From assembly GCA_041674525.1 (NCBI GenBank), contig JBAYVN010000001.1:1-64000 (forward strand): a DNA stretch of 64,000 bases, written 5' to 3'. Positions 41,342-51,635 of this stretch are shown in pieces; within the stretch, counting starts at the first letter, position 1, and each line of letters begins with the position of its first letter. The DNA comes from SHYQ01 sp041674525. GTDB lineage: Bacteria; Chloroflexota; Dehalococcoidia; UBA2979. The position numbers and the translations under genes were made by a program. Below the pieces are notes generated by a model. It worked only from the letters and a program-made list of their open reading frames with translations, did not search any database and was not told where the DNA came from.

Positions 41342-42732
41342 ACGGCACCCGACGGGGCCGCCAGCGCGGCAGACACCAGGTTGGGTGCCAGGTCGGGCCG
41401 CGCGGCGAGGTGGGTGTGCAGGTACGTCCCGGTCACGCTCCCCGCGCGGACTCCGTCCACGCGCCCGCCCTGCTGACGCCCGCCCTGCTGGACGAACCGG
41501 TAGGCCGCCGTCTCCGCGCGCGGCTCCTCGAGGAGCGTCGAGAAGTGGAACTCGTGCCCGCGCACGCGCTCGCCCGCGGGGAGCAGCGGCGTGCCGCGCG
41601 ACTCCGCCTCGCGGTATCCCAGCGTGAGGCGCGCGCCCTGCATCGTGGAGGCGCACGGGAGCAGCCCGGCCATCGCGTGCCGCACGCCCTCGGCGTCCGT
41701 CAGCGACTGGCCGAGGTACATGAGCCCCCCGCATTCGCCATACACCGGCACTCCGCGCGTGGCGGCGGTGCGCAGCGCGCTGTGCATGCCCTCGTTCGCG
41801 GCCAGTTCGCGCGCAAACACCTCGGGGAAGCCGCCCCCCAGGAGCACCGCGCGAGCACCCGCCGGCAGCGCGGCGTCCTCCAGCGGACTGAACGGCAGCA
41901 GGTCGGCCCCCGACGCCTCCAGCAGCTCCAGCGCGTCGGGGTAGTAGAAGTGGAACGCCCGGTCGCGGGCGATGGCGACCGGCACCCGTCGCGCCCCCTG
42001 CGCCGCCGGGAACAGCCCGGTCGGCCGGGCCTCGATCACCGGCGCCCCGAGGCGCAGCAGGAGGTCCAGGTCCAGGTGCGACTCCGCGATCGCGGCCAGC
42101 CGCGCGCGCTGCTCCGCCGCCGAGGCGCCGTCCGCCTCGGCGTCCGGCACCAGGCCCAGGTGGCGCTCCGGCGAGGCGATCTCCGGGGAGCGCGGCAGCC
42201 AGCCGACCACCGGCAGCCCCGTCGCCTGCTCGATCGCCGCCCGGCACATCGCCGCGTGCGCGTCGCCGCCGACGCGGTTGAGGATCACGCCGGCGAGGCG
42301 CACGGTCGGGTCGAACGACTGGAACCCGAGGACGGTCGCCGCGATCGAGCGCGCCACCGCGGAGGCGTCCACCACCAGCAGCACCGGCAGCGCCAGCAGC
42401 CGCGCGAGGTCGGCGGCCGATCCTGCATCGTCCGTCCCGCCGTGGCCATCGAAGAGCCCCATCACGCCCTCGACCAGCGCGACGTCCGCCCCGCGCGCCG
42501 CGCGCCCGAACAGCTCCGCCACTACGCCTCGGGGCAGCATCCAGGTGTCGAGGTTCCGCGCCTCGCGACCGGCGGCACGCCCGAGGTGGCCCGGGTCGAT
42601 GTAGTCCGGACCCGCCTTGAACGGCTGCACGGTGATGCCTCGGGCGGAGAGCGCCGCCGCGATCGCGGAGGTGACGGTGGTCTTGCCGACCCCGGAGGCC
42701 GTCCCCGCGACGATCAGCCCGCGCGCGCTCAC
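41338..42732 (-). CDS. cobyrinic acid a,c-diamide synthase (CobB/CbiA type)
   Basis: A 464-residue enzyme that amidates the a and c carboxyls of cobyrinic (or hydrogenobyrinic) acid. The N-terminal P-loop is VAGTASGVGKTT, followed by PFKAGPDYIDPGHL and EGVMGLFDG, which are diagnostic. The C-terminal class-I-like glutaminase has Cys in VYGECGGLMYLGQ and His in GTYLHTHLA. CbiA (anaerobic) and CobB (aerobic) cannot be separated reliably by eye. GTG 42732 overlaps the upstream stop by 4 nt (GTGA). Confidence 0.93.
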   Translation of the reverse strand: MSARGLIVAGTASGVGKTTVTSAIAAALSARGITVQPFKAGPDYIDPGHLGRAAGREARNLDTWMLPRGVVAELFGRAARGADVALVEGVMGLFDGHGGTDDAGSAADLARLLALPVLLVVDASAVARSIAATVLGFQSFDPTVRLAGVILNRVGGDAHAAMCRAAIEQATGLPVVGWLPRSPEIASPERHLGLVPDAEADGASAAEQRARLAAIAESHLDLDLLLRLGAPVIEARPTGLFPAAQGARRVPVAIARDRAFHFYYPDALELLEASGADLLPFSPLEDAALPAGARAVLLGGGFPEVFARELAANEGMHSALRTAATRGVPVYGECGGLMYLGQSLTDAEGVRHAMAGLLPCASTMQGARLTLGYREAESRGTPLLPAGERVRGHEFHFSTLLEEPRAETAAYRFVQQGGRQQGGRVDGVRAGSVTGTYLHTHLAARPDLAPNLVSAALAAPSGAV

Positions 42733-43733
42733 GGGAAGCGTTCCGGGTAGAGCAGCTTCGCCATCATCTCGATCCCCTCGACGATCCTCGGACCGGGGCG
42801 GTTCACCACGTCGGCGTCCACGGCATACATGCGGTCGTTCTTCACCGCCGGGATCGCGCTCCACCCCGGTCGCGCTCTGACCTGCGGCGGCGTCCCACCG
42901 TAGTCGTGGTCCGCCAGCAGGATCACGTCCGGCGCCCCGGCGATCACCGCCTCCGCCGTGAGCTGCGGGAACTGCGAGGCCGCCCCCAGCGCGATGTTGC
43001 GCGCCTTCAGCGTGGACAGCATGCCACCGATGAAGGTGTTCGGCGCGGCGGTGTACAGCGAATCGCTCAACTCGTAGAAGACCTTCGGCCCCTGCTGCAC
43101 GTCACCCAGCCTCGCGGTCACGGCGTCGATGCGCGTGCGCATCTGCGTCGCCAGTGCCTCCGCCTCCACGGTGTGCCCGGTCATGCGGCCCAGCAGGCGC
43201 ACGTTGTCCAGCACGCCGTCCACGCCTTCCGGCTCGCGGTTGTAGAACACCGGCAGCCCCAGCCCGCGGAACGTCTCGATCTGTGCCTTCTGGTTGGTCG
43301 CGAGGATCACCAGGTCGGTCTGCAATGCCAGTTCCGCCTCCGGACTCGGGTCGGTGTACTTCACCCTTCGGAGCGCCTTTGCCGCCGCCGGGAAGTCCGA
43401 GAACTCGTCGGCGGCGACCACCTGCCCCCCGGCGCCGATGGCAAACAGGATCTCGGTGGCACCCGGCGAGTGGGAGACGATCGCCCGCGCGGGCGCCCTC
43501 AACGTCAGGGCGTGCCCGCCGGAGTCCGTCACGGTCATCGGGAACGCCGCGTTCGAGGGTGTCCCGGTGGCGGGCGCCGTGGTCGCGGCCCCCGCGCTCG
43601 CGCTCGGGGCGGGCCTCGCCGTCCCGCCGCAGGCGGCAAGCACGGCGGCGAAGAAGAAGAGCGCGGTCGACGAGAGCACCGCCAACGCCGCCCATCGACC
43701 GGCCGGGCGAACGAAGACGCGCATCGCACGCAT
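42729..43733 (-). CDS. btuF: cobalamin ABC transporter substrate-binding lipoprotein (BtuF-like)
   Basis: A 334-residue lipoprotein with signal peptide and lipobox LAAC (Cys about residue 31), then a linker rich in Ala/Thr/Pro, then two alpha/beta lobes joined by a long helix. The ARAIVSHSPGATEILFAIGAGGQVVAADEFSDFP segment is characteristic of B12- and siderophore-binding proteins of the BtuF/FecB class. Regulation by a cobalamin riboswitch and the cobB-cobQ genes downstream point to a corrinoid ligand. No permease (btuC) or ATPase (btuD) is present. ATG 43733 has a perfect AGGAGGT, itself buried in a hairpin of the leader. Confidence 0.88.
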   Translation of the reverse strand: MRAMRVFVRPAGRWAALAVLSSTALFFFAAVLAACGGTARPAPSASAGAATTAPATGTPSNAAFPMTVTDSGGHALTLRAPARAIVSHSPGATEILFAIGAGGQVVAADEFSDFPAAAKALRRVKYTDPSPEAELALQTDLVILATNQKAQIETFRGLGLPVFYNREPEGVDGVLDNVRLLGRMTGHTVEAEALATQMRTRIDAVTARLGDVQQGPKVFYELSDSLYTAAPNTFIGGMLSTLKARNIALGAASQFPQLTAEAVIAGAPDVILLADHDYGGTPPQVRARPGWSAIPAVKNDRMYAVDADVVNRPGPRIVEGIEMMAKLLYPERFP

Positions 43734-43740
43734 GAACACA

Positions 43741-43789
43741 CCTCCTGCACACGAGGAGGCACGAGACGCCCCCTCCGGTGCGAGGGGGC
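43741..43789 (-). promoter_or_regulatory. expression platform hairpins of the cobalamin riboswitch
   Basis: Two stems precede btuF. CCTCCT (43741-43746, the btuF Shine-Dalgarno AGGAGG on the minus strand) pairs with AGGAGG (43754-43759) across 7 nt. A perfect 8 bp stem GCCCCCTC/GAGGGGGC (43768-43775, 43782-43789) lies just before it. SD masking suggests translational control, with the GC stem a possible antisequester or terminator partner. Confidence 0.65.
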
Positions 43790-43861
43790 AGGATGGAGGG
43801 CGGGGTGCGCGGCAAGCCGCGCAGCCTGCCGTCGCCTGTCCTCGCAGGTCCGACAAGTGCG

Positions 43862-43985
43862 CGCGGGCCGGTAATCTGGCTCCCCGCCGGGCCGAAGGCC
43901 ACGAACGAGTCACAGTTGCGGGACAGCGCCGGTTTCCCACCGGTCTTCCCCGGACACCACGCAGGAACGAGGCGAGTGTAGCACC
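43862..43985 (-). ncRNA. cobalamin (B12) riboswitch aptamer
   Basis: On the minus strand the leader of btuF contains the diagnostic B12-box core GCTGTCCCGCAACTGTGA (43909-43926), preceded by a GGGAA...GGTGGGAAACC-type segment (about 43927-43950) and followed by GAGCCAGA (43875-43882). TACACT at 43975-43980 is a plausible -10. Adenosylcobalamin binding would lower expression of btuF-cobB-cobQ. Boundaries are approximate. Confidence 0.93.
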
Positions 43986-44006
43986 GCCGCGCTTCCCTGC
44001 CGATCG

Positions 44007-44567
44007 CTATCCGCCGGACACCGGCAGCGGGAACTGCTCCAGATAGGGCAGGTAGGCGGCCTCCACGTCGACCTCCATCGTCAGCAGGTAGCGGACGACG
44101 AGGTTGTAGAACCCGATGATCACCACGAGCTCCGTCAGCTGCTCGTGGCCCAGCCCGTCGCGGATCACGTCGAACGCCTCGCGTGAGCCGGCGAGATCCG
44201 CCGTCATCTCGCGCGCAAGGCGCAGCACGGCACGGTCGAGGGCGGGCAGGCCGCTCTCCCGACCCTCGCTTTCCGCGATGATTGCGCGCACGTCGTCCGG
44301 GGAGACGCCGAAGTCGGTCATCGCGAGCTGGAGGTGGTGCGACCATTCGTATGCGGAGCGTGTGACGTACCCCACCTGCAGGATCGCCATCTCCCGCAGC
44401 CGCCGGTCCACGGTCGCGCCGAAGCGGATCCAGTTGCCCATCTCCCAGAAGTTCCGTGACGAGGGGATGCTGTGCGCCAGCGCGCGGTTGAGGTTGATCG
44501 GGCGCGCCAGCAGATCGCGGTCCTCCTCGCGCAGATCGGCGGCATCGAGGTAAGGCAGACGGGCCAT
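44007..44567 (-). CDS. carboxymuconolactone decarboxylase family (AhpD-like) protein
   Basis: A 186-residue all-helical protein of the CMD/AhpD fold. The core helix REMAILQVGYVTRSAYEWSHHLQLAMTDFGVS (about 59-90) carries the YEWSHH motif, and LTELVVIIGFYNLVVRYL (about 142-159) is the second conserved helix. The CxxC disulfide of AhpD-type peroxidase partners is absent, so a thiol role is unlikely. Many such proteins are annotated only by family. GGAGCC about 6 nt upstream supports ATG 44567. Upstream of the btuF riboswitch on the same strand but probably a separate transcript. Confidence 0.82.
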   Translation of the reverse strand: MARLPYLDAADLREEDRDLLARPINLNRALAHSIPSSRNFWEMGNWIRFGATVDRRLREMAILQVGYVTRSAYEWSHHLQLAMTDFGVSPDDVRAIIAESEGRESGLPALDRAVLRLAREMTADLAGSREAFDVIRDGLGHEQLTELVVIIGFYNLVVRYLLTMEVDVEAAYLPYLEQFPLPVSGG

Positions 44568-44732
44568 CGGTGGCTCCTTCGTTCACGTCGTTCACGCCGC
44601 GGCATGCGCGGCGTCGAGGTGGAGCATCGGCCGCTGCCACGCCGCCGTCCAGCGCATCCCGCCGTCCAAGACCGCCGGCGCGCTCCTGCCGGAGGTGACC
44701 CGTATCATGGATGAGACCGGAAAGGTGCACCC

Positions 44733-45823
44733 GTGACCACTCCCACCCGCGTCGCCGGATTCTCCACGCACGAAGAGCGCATCGCCGCGCTGCACCGCGC
44801 GCTGAGCGAGCGCGTGCTGGTCCTCGACGGTTCGTGGGGCGTCCTGATCCAGGGCTTCGGGCTCACGGAGGCCGATTATCGCGGCGAGCGCTTCCGGGAG
44901 TGGCCGCAGGACCTGAAGGGGAACAACGACCTCCTGATCCTGACGCGCCCCGACCTCGTCCGCGGAATCCACCGCGACTACCTGGACGCCGGCGCGGACA
45001 TCACCTCCACGAACACGTTCGCCTCCACGTCGATCGCGCAGGCGGACTACGGACTGCAGGCGTACGCCGAAGAGCTCAACCGCGAGGGCGCGCGCCTGGG
45101 CCGCGAGGTCGCCGACGAGTTCACCGCGCGCGACCCTTCGAAGCCGCGCTGGGTCGCCGGGTCGATCGGGCCGACGAACCGCACCGCCTCGATCTCCCCC
45201 GACGCGAACGACCCCGGGGCGCGCGGCGTGACGTTCGATGAGCTCCGCGCCGCGTACGCCGAGGCGGCGCGCGGGCTGATCGACGGCGGCGCCGACATCC
45301 TGCTCGTCGAGACGATCTTCGACACGCTGAACGCCAAGGCCGCCGTCTTCGCGATCGACGAGGTGTTCGAGGCCACCGGCGTCACGCTCCCCGTGATCAT
45401 CTCGGGATCGGTCGTCGACCTGTCGGGGCGCAACCTGTCCGGGCAGACCGTGGAGGCGTTCTGGAACTCGCTGCGCCACGTGAAGCCCCTGGCGATCGGC
45501 CTGAACTGCTCGCTGGGGCCCGCGCAGATGCGCGAGTACGTCGCCGAGCTGTCGCGGGTCGCGGACACCGCCGTCTCGGCGTATCCCAACGCCGGGTTGC
45601 CCAACGAGTTCGGCGGCTACGACGAGACCCCGGAGGACATGGCGGAGCGCCTGGGCGAGTGGGCGCGTGCCGGCATCGTCAACATCGTGGGCGGGTGCTG
45701 CGGCACGAAGCCGCCGCACATCCGCGCCATCGCGGACGCCGTGCGCGGCGTCCATCCGCGCACCCCGGCCCGCGTGGAGCCTCGCCTCCGCCTCTCCGGT
45801 CTCGAACCGTTCGAGGTGGCTCG

Positions 45824-45827
<4 letters not shown>
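44733..45827 (+). CDS. methionine synthase fragment 1: homocysteine-binding S-methyltransferase domain
   Basis: A 364-residue protein holding only the first domain of cobalamin-dependent methionine synthase: VLDGSWGVLIQGFGL, NTFASTSIAQADYG, and the zinc site GLNCSLG (about 253-259) and GGCCGTKPPHI (about 322-332), three Cys ligands. It transfers the methyl group from methylcobalamin to homocysteine. Standing alone it would need the separately encoded corrinoid domain. The GTG at 44733 has AAAGGTG upstream, and TATCAT (44703-44708) may be the -10. It overlaps the following gene by 4 nt (ATGA), so the two halves are translated in lock-step. Confidence 0.9.
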
Positions 45828-48517
<2,690 letters not shown>

Positions 48518-48541
48518 CCGCGGAGAGCCGGGCCCCTCGAC

Positions 48542-49411
48542 TCAGTCCCGCCCGAGCGCCCCACGCAGATTGCGCGCGATCGTGCGCGCCGGCTCCGAGA
48601 AGTTGAGGGTGTACAGGTGCACGCCTGGTGCGCCCGCCGCCAGCAACTCCTCGCAGAGCCGAGTCGCGACCTCCGTCGCCACCTCGCGGCGGCTGGCGGC
48701 GTCATCGCCGCAGGCCAGCAGGCGCGCCCGCAGGTCGGCCGGGAACTCGGTGCCATTGGCGGCGGCCATGCGCGCGATGCCCTCGGCGTTGGTCGGTGGC
48801 ATGACCCCGGGGATCACCGGCGTCGCCACGCCGCGCGCGGCCATCTCGGACACGAAACGCTCATAGTGCTCCGCGCGGAAGACGAACTGCGTGACCGCGA
48901 AGTCAGCGGCACGGAGCTTCGCGGCGTGGTGATCGAGGTCCTCGGCGCGCGAGGCCGCGCGCGGGTGCCCCTCCGGGTGCGCGGCCACGCCGATCGCGAA
49001 CGGCGCGCGCTGGCGGATGAACGCGACGAGATCGATGGCACGCGTGAAGTCGCCCGCGGGGTGGTCCGGGCCGCCCACCGGGACGTCGCCGTGCAGCGCG
49101 AGGATATTCTCCGTCCCCAGCGCGCGATAGCGCTCCACGATGCTCTCGATCTCGGGGCGGGTGTGCGCCACGCAGGTGAGGTGCGGCATGGTCGTCACGC
49201 CCAGATCGCGCTGGATATGCTCCACGACCTCGTAGGTGGGGCCGCGCGTCGATCCTCCCGCGCCGTACGTGACCGACATGAACGAGGGACGCAGCGCCGC
49301 CAGCCGGCCCAGGGTGCGCTCCAGCCGCAGCGCGCCCTCCTCGTCGCGCGGCGCGGAGAACTCGAAGGAGAGCGTGCGCCCCTGCGCGAGGAGATCGGTG
49401 ATCGGTGTCAT
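48542..49411 (-). CDS. metF: 5,10-methylenetetrahydrofolate reductase
   Basis: A 289-residue flavin TIM barrel that reduces methylene-tetrahydrofolate to methyl-tetrahydrofolate, the methyl donor of MetH encoded next door. It shows SFEFSAPRDEEGALRLERTL (Glu catalytic), MSVTYGAGGSTRG (about 41-53), HLTCVAHTRPEI, ILALHGDVPVGG and a late TPVIPGVMPPTN. The N-terminus was set at ATG 49411 because AAGGAT lies 7 nt upstream; an in-frame codon at 49462 adds non-family sequence. Converges with metH across 24 bp. Confidence 0.93.
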   Translation of the reverse strand: MTPITDLLAQGRTLSFEFSAPRDEEGALRLERTLGRLAALRPSFMSVTYGAGGSTRGPTYEVVEHIQRDLGVTTMPHLTCVAHTRPEIESIVERYRALGTENILALHGDVPVGGPDHPAGDFTRAIDLVAFIRQRAPFAIGVAAHPEGHPRAASRAEDLDHHAAKLRAADFAVTQFVFRAEHYERFVSEMAARGVATPVIPGVMPPTNAEGIARMAAANGTEFPADLRARLLACGDDAASRREVATEVATRLCEELLAAGAPGVHLYTLNFSEPARTIARNLRGALGRD

Positions 49412-49421
49412 ACTGCGATCC

Positions 49422-49449
49422 TTGCCTGATGTGCAGCGCGGCGTAAAGT
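49422..49449 (+). promoter_or_regulatory. promoter of the MFS gene with the ATC start
   Basis: TTGCCT (49422-49427), a 16 bp spacer and TAAAGT (49444-49449), followed about 31 bp later by GGAGG and the presumed start codon at 49480. Confidence 0.45.
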
Positions 49450-49479
49450 CGCCCCACCGCACCAGCCCCGGAGGCGACC

Positions 49480-50736
49480 ATCCAGACGGCCCGCTCGCCT
49501 CGCGTCCACCTGCTCCCGGCGAGTGCCACGCCGGACGCTCGCCGCCTCGTCACCGCCCGCGCGCTCCGAGGGCTGGCGGACGGCTTCGTCTCCGTGATGC
49601 TGGCCTCCTACCTGCACGGGCGGGGGTTCAGCCCGTTCGAGATCAGCGCGATCGTCACCGGGACGCTCCTGGGATCGGCGCTGCTCACGCTCCTCGTGGG
49701 GCTCGGCGGATACCGCTGGAGCCGGCGCCGCCTGCTGTTCGCCTCGGCGGGGCTGATGCTCGCCACCGGCGCCGGGTTCGCGCTCGCCACGAACTTCTGG
49801 GTGCTGCTCGCCGTCGCGGTCGTGGGCACCATGAACCCCACCGCCGGGGACGTCAGCGTGTTCCTTCCCACCGAGCAGTCGCTCCTCAGCGAGAACGCGG
49901 CCGCGCGCGACCGCACCGCGCTCTTCGCGCGGTACAACCTCGGGGGGATCTTCGCCGCGGCGATCGGGTCGCTCTGCGTCGGGCTGCCCGTCGCCGTCGC
50001 GCACGCCGGGGGGTGGCCCCTGGTGGAGGTGCAGCGCGCGTCGTTCCTGGTCTACGCCGTCAATGCCGCCGCGCTGGCGGTGGTGTACGGGCGCATGGCG
50101 CCCGAGGACACCCACGAGGCACGCCGTCCCGCCGCACCCCTGCGGGAGTCCCGCAGCGTGGTGCTGCGCCTGTCGGCGCTGTTCGCGCTGGACTCCTTCG
50201 GCAGCGGGTTCTTCGTGCAGACGCTGGTCACGCTCTGGCTCTTCCAGCGGTTCGACCTGTCCGTGGAGACCGCGGGCGCGATCTTCTTTGCCGCCGGGCT
50301 GCTCTCCGCCGTCTCGCAGCTGCTTTCCTCGTGGCTCGCGAGCCGCATCGGGCTGGTGAACACAATGGTCTTCACCCACCTCCCCGCGAACGCGTTCCTG
50401 ATCCTCGCCGCCATCATGCCGACCGCGCCCCTCGCGGTAGCGTTCCTGCTCGTGCGGATGTTCTTCTCGGTGATGGACGTCCCCGCGCGCCAGTCCTACA
50501 CGATGGCGATCGTCCCGCCCGAGGAGCGCGCGGCCGCGGCGAGCGTGACCAACGTGCCGCGCAGCCTGGCGTCCGCCGTCGCCCCCCTGCTGGCGGGCGC
50601 GATGCTGAGCGCGAGCAGCGCCGGGTGGCCGCTGATCGTCGGCGGCGCGATCAAGATCGTGTACGACGTCCTGCTGCTGTGGCAGTTCCGCGCCCACCCC
50701 GCGCCCGAGGAGCGCCTCGCCCCGGCCACCTCGTAG
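49480..50736 (+). CDS. MFS transporter (probable non-AUG ATC start)
   Basis: A 12-helix major facilitator of 418 residues from the proposed start. In frame, VTARALRGLADGFVSVMLASYLHGRGFSPFEISAIVTG is a typical MFS TM1 and loop, but the first in-frame ATG/GTG/TTG (GTG 49594) lies inside TM1. Upstream, GGAGG (49470-49474) stands 5 nt before an ATC at 49480, which fits as start codon and gives a natural N-terminus (I/M QTARSPRV...). No stop interrupts the frame back to 49480. So translation begins at a rare ATC, or an ATG was changed by mutation or a sequencing error. The substrate is unknown; the sequence resembles multidrug-type MFS. A second MFS gene follows nearby at 53659. Confidence 0.72.
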   Translation: MQTARSPRVHLLPASATPDARRLVTARALRGLADGFVSVMLASYLHGRGFSPFEISAIVTGTLLGSALLTLLVGLGGYRWSRRRLLFASAGLMLATGAGFALATNFWVLLAVAVVGTMNPTAGDVSVFLPTEQSLLSENAAARDRTALFARYNLGGIFAAAIGSLCVGLPVAVAHAGGWPLVEVQRASFLVYAVNAAALAVVYGRMAPEDTHEARRPAAPLRESRSVVLRLSALFALDSFGSGFFVQTLVTLWLFQRFDLSVETAGAIFFAAGLLSAVSQLLSSWLASRIGLVNTMVFTHLPANAFLILAAIMPTAPLAVAFLLVRMFFSVMDVPARQSYTMAIVPPEERAAAASVTNVPRSLASAVAPLLAGAMLSASSAGWPLIVGGAIKIVYDVLLLWQFRAHPAPEERLAPATS

Positions 50737-50820
50737 CCCCCGCGCCGCGCCCGATGCGGGGGCGTGGATTCGAGCCGGGGGCTCTGCTAGGCTGGGCGCG
50801 CAGCGATCGAGGAGCATCCG

Positions 50821-51015
50821 ATGAGCGGCTGTCCCGTGCACATCTGGGGACCGATGATGGCCGCCGCGCTGCCCTTCAGCCGCACGGTCCGTGACGCCGT
50901 CCGCCTGAGGGCGAACGAACTCCTCCACCGTGCTCCCGCCGAGCCCCCCGCCCCGCGCGAGGTGCACCGCTGGGCGCCCATCGCCCCCGCCGGCGCTCGC
51001 GAAGACCCCTCGTAG
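50821..51015 (+). CDS. small unknown protein (64 aa)
   Basis: A short open frame encoding MSGCPVHIWGPMMAAALPFS... with two Trp, one Cys and a Pro/Arg-rich end. It has GAGGAG 6-7 nt before the ATG, and TAGGCT at 50790-50795 could be a -10. It lies in the 326 bp between an MFS gene and a GNAT gene and has no recognised domain. It may be a genuine small protein, or an accident of GC-rich sequence. Confidence 0.4.
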   Translation: MSGCPVHIWGPMMAAALPFSRTVRDAVRLRANELLHRAPAEPPAPREVHRWAPIAPAGAREDPS

Positions 51016-51062
51016 ACGCCCAGGCACGGCGCGAGCGATCCCCGGCCGGTCCTCGCCGGCAC

Positions 51063-51569
51063 CTACTCCCCCGCCAGCGCCTCGATCCCCGCACCGTCGA
51101 TGCGGTACGGGAGCCACTCTCGCTGCTGCGCGAAGCCGAGGCGCTCGTAGAAGCCGCGTGCGGGATTCCAGTCGAGGACCGCGAGGTCGATGCGCCCCGC
51201 ACCGCGTTCCTTCGCGACGCGCGCGAGGGCCTGCATGAGCGCGCGGCCGGCGCCGCTGGCGCGAGCATCCTCGACGACGAAGATGTCCTCCACGTACAGT
51301 CCGGCGCGGCCCTCCCACGTCGAGTAGTTGGGGAAGAAGAGCGCGAAGCCCACGGCCCGGGCACCCCCTCCGGCCTGCTGCTCGGCGACCAGGCACTCGA
51401 AGACGGGACGCTCGCCGAATCCGTCGCGCAGGACGTCCGCCTCGGTCAGGCGCACCCGCTCCGGCCGCTCGTGCTCGAAGGCTGCGAGGCCCCGCACGAA
51501 CTCGACGATCGTCGCGGCGTCGGCCGGGGCCGCGAACCGCACGAGCGTCTCCGGGGGCGTCTCTCCCAT
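51063..51569 (-). CDS. GNAT family N-acetyltransferase
   Basis: A 168-residue GNAT fold enzyme that moves an acetyl group from acetyl-CoA to an amine. LYVEDIFVVEDARASGAGRALMQALARVAKERG (about 92-124) covers strand 4, the acetyl-CoA pyrophosphate loop (R/Q-x-x-G-x-G/A, here RASGAG) and following helix. FYERLGFAQ (about 139-147) is the C-terminal motif. It is closest to the diamine N-acetyltransferase-like group; the substrate is not evident. Divergent from the DUF255 gene across 66 bp. Confidence 0.9.
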   Translation of the reverse strand: MGETPPETLVRFAAPADAATIVEFVRGLAAFEHERPERVRLTEADVLRDGFGERPVFECLVAEQQAGGGARAVGFALFFPNYSTWEGRAGLYVEDIFVVEDARASGAGRALMQALARVAKERGAGRIDLAVLDWNPARGFYERLGFAQQREWLPYRIDGAGIEALAGE

Positions 51570-51635
51570 GCGCCGATGGTACCGTAGACGCTCGCCCTGC
51601 CGGGGCGACACCGAGGCCACAGGAATGGACCGCGC

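Noticed and set aside
42300..42320. TTCGA-like run suggesting a tRNA T-arm
   Set aside because: It sits inside the cobB reading frame and no acceptor stem or anticodon arm can be drawn. I found no tRNA, rRNA or CRISPR repeat anywhere in the window.
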